64,000 bases of DNA from a virus: the IMG/VR virus record IMGVR_UViG_3300028423_001110, positions 1 to 64,000 of that record; one strand, written 5' to 3'. The notes beneath the pieces were generated by a model that searched no databases, was not told the origin of the DNA, and saw only the letters and a list, made by a program, of their open reading frames with translations. Every line of letters starts with the position of its first letter. Within the stretch, counting starts at the first letter, position 1. This document shows positions 44,894-52,819 of this stretch, in pieces. Both the position numbers and the translations under genes were made by a program.

Positions 44894-45338
44894 CTCTAAT
44901 TCCTAATATTTCTAAAATATACATGTTGTCCGACCCTAGGTTTGCCTGTAAAAAATTTTCATCATAGGTCCAAACAGCATAGTCTCCCTTTTTATAACAG
45001 GTTAGCGGTTTATTTTGTATTTCGAAATAATGTCCTGATTTCCACTCGTCTAAAAATAAGCAAGCTTGCCAAATTCTACTTTTATTTAACTTTGTTTTTT
45101 CTGAAAAATTTTCAAAAACATTTTTATTTGAACAAACTTTTGAATCTTTTTTAAATTTAAGAAACCTAAACTCGCAATTAATCAAACCTAAAATATTAGA
45201 AATTTCTAACAACCAATTGAAGTCCTTGCCTTCAGCCTCGTAAATCTCAATAAGCGGATCAAAGGTAGAAATAACATAATTAAAGTATTCGTGTTCATCT
45301 GTCCAAATATCTTCTGTATTGCCAATGAGAAGAGCCAT
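44886..45338 (-). CDS. Degenerate paralogue of the dioxygenase/cupin-like protein
   Basis: A 150-residue protein whose C-terminal half aligns with the protein at 1674-2180: RIWQACLFLDEWKSGHYFEIQ against RIMLFLEDWVPGQ, then CYKKGDYAVWTYDENF against WKSGDWYGWKNDDIH, then MYILEILGI against YAIQITGI. The HxD pair and distal His of the other copy are not found at the aligned places, so metal-dependent catalysis is unlikely. It may be a non-catalytic binding partner or a protein undergoing decay, though the frame is intact. Three bases separate it from the amidinotransferase upstream in the operon. Confidence 0.5.
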   Translation of the reverse strand: MALLIGNTEDIWTDEHEYFNYVISTFDPLIEIYEAEGKDFNWLLEISNILGLINCEFRFLKFKKDSKVCSNKNVFENFSEKTKLNKSRIWQACLFLDEWKSGHYFEIQNKPLTCYKKGDYAVWTYDENFLQANLGSDNMYILEILGIRDE

Positions 45339-45341
45339 ATT

Positions 45342-46307
45342 TTATTCTCTTATAAGGTCTAAAGTAACGCAATGAAATCCTCCACCTAGGGTTCTTTGGT
45401 GTCGAAGAGGTAACATCATACAATCTATTTTATACTGTTCAAGTTTTTTACGTAACTCGTGCTGATTTTTTTCTAGTACTACTAGATTTTCATTTATACT
45501 TAGTAAATTCATTCCGACCCAAATACTAGCATTATTATAATTTTTGTAAAATCCTGTATCAAACATTTCTGGAGAATAAATTATATCCCAATCACAAAAT
45601 GGTTTAGGTAACTGATTCTTGTTTTTAATTCTTGAAGGATTTGCTAATAATAACCCTTCTCGCAAAAAACAAATAGTCGAGTCTATATGCATATAGCTAT
45701 ATACATTTTCAAGTTTATGTACTTTAATGTTATCACCTAAAATTGCTTGAAGCAGATCGGCCCCTTTTCTATTTCCGCTATTCGAAACTAGATATAATAA
45801 ATCATTATTTGCTCTAATTACATTTGCAGCATCAAATGCCGGTACGGTTTCGTTTAAAGCTAAAATTTCAAGATTATTAACACATTCGAGATTATACAAA
45901 GAGTCGTCAATTTCTAAATTAATATCTATGATGTTGTTATCTAAATGTTTTTGAAAAGAACGCCAGTCAGAATTTCTAACTCTAATTGGCATAGGTGTTG
46001 CTATTGCTAAATTGTTTTGAATTAAAACATTATCTCTCGGGCAGTAATTATAGTATTCGCAATTTGTAGCATCGGGCCTTACTACTTCTATTTTCTCCTT
46101 TTTTAGATTATCGCAAAAAATTTCTAGATCTTCATTTGTTTCGTCTATTACTTTTTTGGGATAAGAACCAACAGGTATAGTTGAAGGATCACTGTTATCG
46201 GCATAGTTAACAGTTCGTATACTTTTGTCTATCTTTGGAATTTTAGCATTATCGGCTATACCTACAATTACTTTTTTTAATTGAGTCCATTCGTTGTTTG
46301 ACTGCAT
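45342..46307 (-). CDS. Amidinotransferase (AGAT/StrB-type)
   Basis: Enzymes of this family move the amidino group of arginine onto an amine, making guanidino compounds such as guanidinoacetate or the guanidino cyclitols of streptomycin. The catalytic triad is visible: Cys in the signature GGGFHC near residue 313, His in SYMHIDS near residue 207, and an Asp in the CPRD block near 107. These match glycine and inosamine-phosphate amidinotransferases; the length of 321 residues is near the family's 350. The HCVTLDL after the Cys is normal for the family. It lies seven bases behind a DegT-type aminotransferase gene, which could supply the amine acceptor. The substrate is otherwise unknown. Family call firm. 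Confidence 0.85.
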   Translation of the reverse strand: MQSNNEWTQLKKVIVGIADNAKIPKIDKSIRTVNYADNSDPSTIPVGSYPKKVIDETNEDLEIFCDNLKKEKIEVVRPDATNCEYYNYCPRDNVLIQNNLAIATPMPIRVRNSDWRSFQKHLDNNIIDINLEIDDSLYNLECVNNLEILALNETVPAFDAANVIRANNDLLYLVSNSGNRKGADLLQAILGDNIKVHKLENVYSYMHIDSTICFLREGLLLANPSRIKNKNQLPKPFCDWDIIYSPEMFDTGFYKNYNNASIWVGMNLLSINENLVVLEKNQHELRKKLEQYKIDCMMLPLRHQRTLGGGFHCVTLDLIRE

Positions 46308-46314
46308 TATTATC

Positions 46315-46911
46315 TCACTGAAAATCGAAAACTTTCATTTGTCTTAAATCAGGATAGTCGTTATAATTCCATATCCTTGGTGTAGTATTTTTTGCTTCAT
46401 TTAATTTTTCTAGGCCAAGCGATGCTGTTTCAGGTGTCATATAATAATGATACCCGATTGATTCGATATTTTGAAACGCCCAGGGAGTATTTAACATGCG
46501 CCCGTCGTAAACCATTTTCTTTAATATTTTGTATGCATTTTTATCATCGCACAAGATCATTCCTCCTCGACCTAAACTTAGGTGTTTTTGAAATTGAAAG
46601 CTAAGGCACATAAATGTTCCTTTAATATAGCCGTCTTTTTCGAAAAATGTTGCAGCGTCAATAATCGAAGTTTTATTTAGGAAATAATATTTTTGCCATT
46701 TTTCTGTATTAAAATTCCATTGGCAATTTATTTTCATTAATGTAAACGGAATGCTTATATATGTGTTACAAGGACATTCTACATAAGTTGGATTCAGATA
46801 CCTTAAGCAGAGTTCGATAGAATGTGTGCAGCTATCAGTTGCTATTGCATACGGCGATCCGAAGTAACTAGAAATTTCTCCTTCAAATTCTTCAACAGTA
46901 TTAAAATCCAT
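46315..46911 (-). CDS. Shortened DegT/DnrJ/EryC1/StrS-type aminotransferase
   Basis: PLP enzymes of this family aminate keto sugars. I use the ATG at 46911 (MDFNTVEEFEGE), with CTGGAG as ribosome site; an ATG at 46995 would overlap the divergent gene. The Ser/Thr phosphate-binding block ATDSCTHSIEL (residues about 23-33), the Asp of SIIDAATFF (for the pyridine N), the Schiff-base Lys in SFQFQKHLSLGRGGMI, and the later GYHYYMTPETASLGLEKL all fit the core of the family. At 198 residues it is about half the usual length: the linker is compressed and the C-terminal domain missing. It starts the minus-strand operon with the amidinotransferase. Activity of so short a form is uncertain. Confidence 0.72.
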   Translation of the reverse strand: MDFNTVEEFEGEISSYFGSPYAIATDSCTHSIELCLRYLNPTYVECPCNTYISIPFTLMKINCQWNFNTEKWQKYYFLNKTSIIDAATFFEKDGYIKGTFMCLSFQFQKHLSLGRGGMILCDDKNAYKILKKMVYDGRMLNTPWAFQNIESIGYHYYMTPETASLGLEKLNEAKNTTPRIWNYNDYPDLRQMKVFDFQ

Positions 46912-46951
46912 AAATTCAACTCCAGTATAAGTATATATGATTTTTAGGTGT

Positions 46952-46959
46952 AATAAATA
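46952..46959 (+). promoter_or_regulatory. Late-promoter-like box upstream of 46979 gene
   Basis: AATAAATA, seven of eight to the late consensus, 20 bases before the ATG at 46979, in the divergent gap to the aminotransferase gene. In such AT-rich sequence, chance matches are likely, so placement ahead of a gene start is the main support. Confidence 0.4.
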
Positions 46960-46978
46960 GTCAATTACGAGTAAGTTA

Positions 46979-47968
46979 ATGAAGAGTAAGAACATCTGTA
47001 CTGATTATTTTTCGAATACTGATCAAGACCTTGTAGATTCTCTAAATGAATCAGACGATTTTGATACAGTCAATATTTTTTGCGCTCAAGAATTTGAAGT
47101 ATTTTATAAATGGAAAGGTAGAGAAAGCTATAAATTATTAGAAAAATTAATTCGCAACGGCGTAACTGTTAATATACTGTTTAATGGATTTAACACAGAA
47201 AAGCATAAATCATATGTTGACGTGCCACCTGGAACAATTTTGCACTATTGGCCGGAATATTTGTTATATCATAGTTTTATTATAGCAAAAGAATCACCTT
47301 TTCCTAAACCAAAAAAGATAAAAAAAATTTTTCTTTCTTATAATAGAGCACCACATAATCATCGTTGCCTTTTAATGGATTTATTGGCTAAAAGAAATTT
47401 ATTAAAAGAAGGAAAATGCTCGTGGTTACACCCTCATCCTAATTACGAATTTAAATATTGGAAACAAGAAAAGCTAACTTTAGATATTAAACGTCCTAAA
47501 GACAGAGCATTTCAGTGGCTAGGCAGACCTATTGAATTATCTAATACTTTTGTACAATTAGTACCAGAAACAAGTATCGAAATACAGTCATTAACTGAAA
47601 AAACTTATCTTCAAATCTTGTTTAAAAGACCTTTTTTAATTTTTGGAGCTTCTGGTATTCACCGTAAATTATCTGAATTAGGTTTCGAAATGTATGATGA
47701 AATTTTTGATTATAGTTTTGACGAAATAGAAGATCTAGAAGAAAGAGGAGAGAAGCTATTAGATAATTTGGAAAATCTAAAAGGAAAAAATTTAAATAAA
47801 TTGCGAAAAAAACTTCTTCCTAAGATCGAAAGGAATTTTAATAATGCAATGAAAATTATAAATAGCTGGAATAATGTTCCTGAAATATTAAAAAATTATT
47901 ATAATACAAATGAAACAGTTCGTATATACGAACATGTTTTTAAACATCTAAACGGAGTACAAAAATGA
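46979..47968 (+). CDS. Putative glycosyltransferase, SEKTFRP family, short member
   Basis: A 329-residue protein. The C-terminal half keeps the family shape: FVQLVPETSIEIQSLTEKTYLQILFKR-type block (TEKTY replacing SEKTF), PFLIFGASGIHRKLSELGF and MYDEIFDYSFDEIEDL. FLSYNRAPHNHRCLLMDLL near residue 120 parallels the SLSRKNRR block of other members. The N-terminal third (TDYFSNTDQDLVDSLNE) is unique. It is coupled by an ATGA overlap to the dehydrogenase downstream. Transferase activity is inferred. Confidence 0.47.
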   Translation: MKSKNICTDYFSNTDQDLVDSLNESDDFDTVNIFCAQEFEVFYKWKGRESYKLLEKLIRNGVTVNILFNGFNTEKHKSYVDVPPGTILHYWPEYLLYHSFIIAKESPFPKPKKIKKIFLSYNRAPHNHRCLLMDLLAKRNLLKEGKCSWLHPHPNYEFKYWKQEKLTLDIKRPKDRAFQWLGRPIELSNTFVQLVPETSIEIQSLTEKTYLQILFKRPFLIFGASGIHRKLSELGFEMYDEIFDYSFDEIEDLEERGEKLLDNLENLKGKNLNKLRKKLLPKIERNFNNAMKIINSWNNVPEILKNYYNTNETVRIYEHVFKHLNGVQK

Positions 47969-49188
47969 AAGTGGGTTTTATAGGATTAGGCAAGCTAGGT
48001 ATGACTTGCGCAGAAACAATTGCAAAAAAAGAAATTTCTGTAACCGGCTTTGATATTGAGAATGTACAAAGTGATTTTGTTGACATTAAAAATAATATTA
48101 AAGACACAGTAAGTGATCGAGATATTGTTTTTATTGCTGTGCCTACTCCGCACGATCCTGAATACGACGGTAAAACTCCTATTGCAAATCTTTCTCCTAA
48201 AGATTTCAATTATTCTATTGTAAAAAACGTGCTGTCTGAAGCCGAACAATACATGACAAAAAATCAGTTGTTGGTATTGATTTCTACAGTTTTGCCAGGA
48301 ACTACTAGAAGAGAATTTGTCTCCTTGGTTAACAATACTAATTTTATCTATAATCCGTATTTAATAGCTATGGGTACGGTTGAGTACGATATGCTTAATC
48401 CAGAAATGATAATGATAGGCACTGACGATGGGTCAAACACCGGTAATGCACGAAAATTAATTAATTTTTATGAAAACATAATGGAAAACAATCCTAGATT
48501 TGTAATCGGTACCTGGGACGAATGTGAATGTATTAAAGTTTTTTACAACACTTTTATTTCTGCAAAAGTTGGTTTAGTAAACATGATACAAGATGTTGCT
48601 CAAAAACAAGGTAATATAAATGTTGATATAGTTACTACTGCACTAGCTCAGTCTACTATGAGAATTATGAGTCCGCAATATATGACAGCAGGCATGGGCG
48701 ACGGCGGATCATGTCATCCTAGAGACAACATTGCATTAAGATATCTAGCTAAAGAACTAGATCTTGGATATGATTTATTTGATTCTATAATGCAGGCAAG
48801 AGAAATACAGGCAGAAAATTTAGCCAAAGAATTAGTTAAACATGCTAATGAAACCAACATGCCGATATATATTCATGGTAAAGCCTATAAACCTAAAGTA
48901 CCATATATTGATGGAAGTTACAGTTTGTTAGTTGGATATTATGTGAAAGAAATGGGTTTCGAACCTATTTACATAGATCCTTATACAGGCGATGATTATC
49001 AGCCAACCAATCCAGGTGTATTTTTAATGGCGCATTCTGCAAGTATTACTTATGATTATACCAAAGACAAAGCAAAAGACGAAATTTATTGTGTTATTCC
49101 TCCTAGTAGCATTATTATAGATCCTTGGAGGAAAATAACAAGCTCGGTTAGTCGAGTAATACACTACGGTAACACTAGAAATGTTTGA
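47965..49188 (+). CDS. Nucleotide-sugar dehydrogenase, UDP-glucose/GDP-mannose family
   Basis: A full-length (407-residue) relative of the shortened enzyme at 895-1668. The Rossmann motif GFIGLGKLG opens the protein; VFIAVPTPHD, LISTVLPGTTRRE, YNPYLIAMGTVEYD and FYNTFISAKVG follow the family order. The catalytic Cys is in GDGGSCHPRDN near residue 250. The C-terminal region (GKAYKPKVPYIDGSYS, then IYIDPYTGDDY) is the UDP-binding domain that the other copy lacks. It would make a sugar acid from a nucleotide sugar. It overlaps both neighbours, so it is part of a plus-strand module of the island. Confidence 0.87.
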   Translation: MKVGFIGLGKLGMTCAETIAKKEISVTGFDIENVQSDFVDIKNNIKDTVSDRDIVFIAVPTPHDPEYDGKTPIANLSPKDFNYSIVKNVLSEAEQYMTKNQLLVLISTVLPGTTRREFVSLVNNTNFIYNPYLIAMGTVEYDMLNPEMIMIGTDDGSNTGNARKLINFYENIMENNPRFVIGTWDECECIKVFYNTFISAKVGLVNMIQDVAQKQGNINVDIVTTALAQSTMRIMSPQYMTAGMGDGGSCHPRDNIALRYLAKELDLGYDLFDSIMQAREIQAENLAKELVKHANETNMPIYIHGKAYKPKVPYIDGSYSLLVGYYVKEMGFEPIYIDPYTGDDYQPTNPGVFLMAHSASITYDYTKDKAKDEIYCVIPPSSIIIDPWRKITSSVSRVIHYGNTRNV

Positions 49189-49966
49189 ACTTAAATTTGT
49201 AGAAGGTGACATTTTAATTGATTTAAATTATAAAAATAAATGCGTGCCTTACTACACTAAAAAAGAATTTGAGGATTTTAAAAAAAACAAAGAACTAGTC
49301 GACCCTAAATATCTAGAAAAACCTATCGAATATAAATTTAATTCTCACGGTTATAGGACTAAAAATATAGAAGACCTCGACAAAGATTTCGTTCTTGTTT
49401 TTGGCTGTTCACATACCGAAGGCGTTGGAAATTTTTACGAAGATATTTGGTGCTCGCAATTAATGTCTAGGTTTGATTTGGATTTTTTGAATCTAGCAAA
49501 AGCAAGCACAGGCCCTGATATTCAGTATCTGAATACCTTGCAGTACATTAAATCACAGTATCCTCGACCAAAAGCAGTTATATATCAATGGCCTCAATCT
49601 GTTAGAAAAAGTTTTGCATATTTTCAAGACAAAAAAATTAAATTAAAACATCACAGCGTAAACAACAAGACAAAAAAAAGAGATACAAATTGGTACATAA
49701 AAAGATATTGTCATGAATTAGGAGAAATGATGCTGAATAATTATGCCTGTTATACTGCCGTAAATTTGCTATGGAAGAGTATTGAAATACCAGTATTAAA
49801 TTGGTCGTGGCAAGGAGATTTTGAAAATAATTATAAAGATCTACATATAGTAAAAACCCAACATACCGGTAGAGCTCGAGATTTAATGCACGACGGTGCT
49901 GATATACATCGTCAAGTTGCTGTTAAATTAGAAAAAATATTTGAAAATACTTTAAAAAAATGTTAA
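49181..49966 (+). CDS. SGNH hydrolase-like protein
   Basis: A 261-residue protein with the family block LVFGCSHTEGVG (nucleophile Ser near residue 77), an NLAKASTGPD block (Asn/Gly oxyanion region), and a C-terminal DLMHDGADIHRQVA giving the D-x-x-H pair. The first 65 residues are a charged extension containing FNSHGYRT, a motif often seen just ahead of this domain in marine-phage relatives. It may remove or move acetyl groups on sugars. It overlaps the dehydrogenase gene by 8 bases. Not closely like the SGNH protein at 41679. Confidence 0.6.
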   Translation: MFELKFVEGDILIDLNYKNKCVPYYTKKEFEDFKKNKELVDPKYLEKPIEYKFNSHGYRTKNIEDLDKDFVLVFGCSHTEGVGNFYEDIWCSQLMSRFDLDFLNLAKASTGPDIQYLNTLQYIKSQYPRPKAVIYQWPQSVRKSFAYFQDKKIKLKHHSVNNKTKKRDTNWYIKRYCHELGEMMLNNYACYTAVNLLWKSIEIPVLNWSWQGDFENNYKDLHIVKTQHTGRARDLMHDGADIHRQVAVKLEKIFENTLKKC

Positions 49967-49974
49967 AATAAACC

Positions 49975-51174
49975 ATGTACGACTTATTTTTCATTTCAGA
50001 AGAAAAAACACAAGAATGGTTCAATTTAAAAAGTCTTTACCCAACAGCAAAACATTCAAAAACTATACTCGATGCTTCTAAAAAAAGTTTTACTTCTCAT
50101 TTTTGGTGTGTTTTCTCAGATTTAGACCTAGACAAAACCTTTGACTTTTCGTTTATTCCAGATAATTGGAGCAAAGATTACATCCATGTTTTTAGAAATA
50201 AAAATTATTTTGACGGAGTGTGTTTAATTCCTAAAAATAATCTTCCGTCAGAAAAAGAAGCAAATTTTCGTTTTTTTACCAATAAAAAAGAAGTTGATAT
50301 AAATGCATCAACACCAAAAAAATATGAAATATTTTATATAAACACTTACGAAGATTATCTTAATGCTGCGGAAAATTGTTTAACAACCTTTTTTTGGGCA
50401 GTTCCAGACGACATTTCTATAAATTTTAATTTTGATTATCAAGCTGCACATTGGGAAAAGTATCCGCACGTTTTTAAAAATAACAGCTATTATGACGGAT
50501 TGATGCTTTTTCCAAAAGATAAACTTGTAACAGAAAAAGAATTTAATTATCGATTTTTTATCAAAAAGAAAGAAGTCGATCTTATGCTATCAACACCAAA
50601 ACCTTATGATAAATTTTTTATTGATTCCTATGAAGAATATCTTAACGCAAATAAAACATCAAAAAGTAACTTCTTTTGGGTTATACCTAGCACCGTAGAG
50701 TTACACAAAGATTTTGATTTTAATTATCAAGCTGCTTATTGGGAAAAATTCCCGCATGTTTTTTTAAACGGTTCTTATTTCGATGGTGTAACTTTACATA
50801 ACAAAGACAATATCGTATCTAAAAAAGAATTTGAATTTAAATTTTTTGTAAAAAGAAAAGAAATAGACATAGTTGCGTCGTTTCCGAAAAAATATGACTA
50901 TTTTGATGTTAGCAATTATAATGATTATTTAAAAGCAACAGAAGAAGCAAAAACCAACTTTTTCTGGTTTGTTCCAGAAGATGTCAGTACAAGTTTTAAT
51001 TTTGAATATCAAGCAGCCGAATGGGAAAAATATACACACGTTTTTTTAAATAATCAATTTTATGACGGTATCTGTCTTTTTAATAAAGATGAAAAAGTGT
51101 CAAAAAAAGAATTTGATCATAGATTTTTTATGAAGAAAAAAGAAGTAGATATAAATGCTTCAGATCCTAGAAGA
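49975..51174 (+). repeat. Tandem protein-coding repeats, four units
   Basis: Units run from residues 1-116, 117-210, 211-306 and 307-400 (third boundaries at 50323, 50605 and 50893), and the intact domain starts at 51175. The later three are nearly equal in length (94-96 codons). They share the unit end KKxEVDxxxSxPKx and the internal YQAAxWEK block, and resemble one another more than they resemble the intact domain. Confidence 0.75.
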
Positions 51175-51858
51175 TTCGATATTGTCTTTATTTCGTATAA
51201 CGAACCTAATGCAGATTACAACTACAAACAGTTACTTAAAATTGCACCAAAAGCAAAAAGAATACAAAATGTAAAAGGAATACACAAGGCACATATCGAA
51301 GCAGCAAAACTTGTTAAAACTGAAATGTTCTGGATCGTAGACGGAGATGCTTTGATGCAAGAAAATTTTAAATTTGAATATCAAGTTCCTAGATGGGATC
51401 AAGATGTTGTGCATGTATGGAGATCAAAAAACCCGGTAAATAATCTAAGTTACGGATATGGTGGAGTTAAATTACTTCCGACTAAATTAACATTAAATAT
51501 GTCGCAGGACAATCTTGATATGACAACAAGTATTAGCAATAAGTTTAAAACGGTAGACGAAATATCTAATAAAACAATGTTTAATACTAGTAGTTTTAGT
51601 GCATGGAAGTCTGGATTTAGAGAATGTGTAAAGCTAGCAAGCGGAATTATAAAAAAATCCTGTGAAGAAGAAACACAGGAAAGATTAGATACTTGGTGTA
51701 ATGTAGGAGTTAATATAAAATTCGGCATCGATACAATTAGAGGCGCGGTTGACGGAAGAGAATACGGAATTAAAAACAAAGATGATAAAATTGCTTTAGA
51801 GAAAATAAATGACTTCAACTGGTTATACAGAAGATTTTCAAAAAATCCCATTCGATAA
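49975..51858 (+). CDS. Multi-repeat protein: four degenerate copies and one intact VDGD domain
   Basis: A 627-residue protein. Its last 226 residues (from FDIVFISYNEPNADYN) are closely like the 39405-40307 protein, with MFWIVDGDALMQ, YGYGGVKLLP and FSAWKSGFRECVK. Ahead of it lie four degenerate units of 94-116 residues, each with F(F)W, then an acidic or altered motif in place of VDGD (FSDL, PDD, PST, PED), then FDYQAAHWEKYPHVF-like and YYDGLMLFPKD-like blocks, and ending in KKxEVDxxAS-P. The copies lack most of the putative catalytic part. They may bind substrate, act as a ruler, or mediate assembly. The next radical SAM gene overlaps its end by 50 bases. Confidence 0.55.
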   Translation: MYDLFFISEEKTQEWFNLKSLYPTAKHSKTILDASKKSFTSHFWCVFSDLDLDKTFDFSFIPDNWSKDYIHVFRNKNYFDGVCLIPKNNLPSEKEANFRFFTNKKEVDINASTPKKYEIFYINTYEDYLNAAENCLTTFFWAVPDDISINFNFDYQAAHWEKYPHVFKNNSYYDGLMLFPKDKLVTEKEFNYRFFIKKKEVDLMLSTPKPYDKFFIDSYEEYLNANKTSKSNFFWVIPSTVELHKDFDFNYQAAYWEKFPHVFLNGSYFDGVTLHNKDNIVSKKEFEFKFFVKRKEIDIVASFPKKYDYFDVSNYNDYLKATEEAKTNFFWFVPEDVSTSFNFEYQAAEWEKYTHVFLNNQFYDGICLFNKDEKVSKKEFDHRFFMKKKEVDINASDPRRFDIVFISYNEPNADYNYKQLLKIAPKAKRIQNVKGIHKAHIEAAKLVKTEMFWIVDGDALMQENFKFEYQVPRWDQDVVHVWRSKNPVNNLSYGYGGVKLLPTKLTLNMSQDNLDMTTSISNKFKTVDEISNKTMFNTSSFSAWKSGFRECVKLASGIIKKSCEEETQERLDTWCNVGVNIKFGIDTIRGAVDGREYGIKNKDDKIALEKINDFNWLYRRFSKNPIR

Positions 51859-52819
51859 AATTTGTAAAGTAGGTCAAAAAACACTATTTGATAAAAAACT
51901 TTTTACAGTATCTTGGATATTAGCAAGATTTTGTAATTATAATTGTTCCTACTGCTGGCCGTATGCTCGATCGTCTAAACCGGATCATCGGTCTCTTAGC
52001 ACATATTTTTGGGTAATTGACGAAATTAAAAGACAGGCAAATACAAACGGATTTGACGAATTTCATTTTTCTTTCTCTGGTGGAGAACCGACTGCCTATA
52101 ACAAGTTTTTAGACATTGTAAAATATTATTCAAATGATCACAATTCAAATTATCAAAGCATACATATGACCACAAATTTAAGCCCAGGTAGTAAATGGTG
52201 GGTTAAATGGTTAAACAGTACAAAGACCTTACAACGCAGAAGTATCACAGCAAGTTACCATGCAGAATTTGCACGAGAGCAAGAATTTGGTGATAAATGT
52301 CTTCAATTAATTAATGACGGCGTTTTTGTTACAATTAATCAAGTAATGGTTCCGGAACTTTTTGATCAATACTATGATAGATGTATGCGGTTTTCAAACA
52401 GAGGTATAAACGTTACGCTAAAACCTCAAAGTGATCCGACTGCAAGTTTTGTTGTAAATGGATATACAGAAGAACAAATTAATTTGTTACAAACCGGCTT
52501 CCCGCAACATTACTACGGAGATATTGTGTATCAAATGTTGTTAGAAGACGATCGAGGGCACAGTTATAATTTTGATCAAGCTGAAAGATTAAACGCATTT
52601 GGTTTTAATAAGTTTAAAGGGTGGCAATGCAATTCTGGCTATCAAAGTTGCATTATTCGAGAACCCGGTGGTGAGGTAAAAAGATCGTATAGTTGTCACG
52701 ATTTGCCTTTAGGAACAATAGACAAAGGATTTGATTTATTCACAGAGAGTAAACCTTGTATAACTCCTACTTGCGTTAGTTCAGCAGATTCAAAAATACC
52801 TAAATTTAAGAAACCTTAA
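51809..52819 (+). CDS. Radical SAM protein
   Basis: A 336-residue enzyme with the cluster motif CNYNCSYC (C42, C46, C49) shortly after FTVSWILARF, and the SAM-binding block FSFSGGEPTAYNKF near residue 92. LHMTTNLS-like (IHMTTNLSPG) and SITASYHAEFA follow the radical SAM barrel order. Cysteines near the C-terminus (WQCNSGYQSCIIREPGGE, SCHDLPLG, CITPTCVSS) suggest an additional iron-sulfur binding region of the SPASM/twitch kind. The ATG at 51809 lies inside the previous gene, with 50 bases of overlap. The end overlaps the convergent radical SAM gene by 14 bases. Substrate unknown. Confidence 0.82.
   Translation: MTSTGYTEDFQKIPFDKICKVGQKTLFDKKLFTVSWILARFCNYNCSYCWPYARSSKPDHRSLSTYFWVIDEIKRQANTNGFDEFHFSFSGGEPTAYNKFLDIVKYYSNDHNSNYQSIHMTTNLSPGSKWWVKWLNSTKTLQRRSITASYHAEFAREQEFGDKCLQLINDGVFVTINQVMVPELFDQYYDRCMRFSNRGINVTLKPQSDPTASFVVNGYTEEQINLLQTGFPQHYYGDIVYQMLLEDDRGHSYNFDQAERLNAFGFNKFKGWQCNSGYQSCIIREPGGEVKRSYSCHDLPLGTIDKGFDLFTESKPCITPTCVSSADSKIPKFKKP

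Noticed and set aside
46940-46975. Minus-strand TTGACT with TATACT as promoter of the aminotransferase operon
   Set aside because: The spacer is over 20 bases, outside the working range of sigma70.
46912-46995. 28-residue hydrophobic N-terminal extension of the aminotransferase as a signal peptide
   Set aside because: It overlaps the divergent gene start at 46979, and the internal ATG at 46911 has a GGAG ribosome site and begins the family homology.
49975-51174. Repeats as a sign of assembly duplication
   Set aside because: The units differ widely in codons and residues, so they are old protein repeats, not copied sequence.
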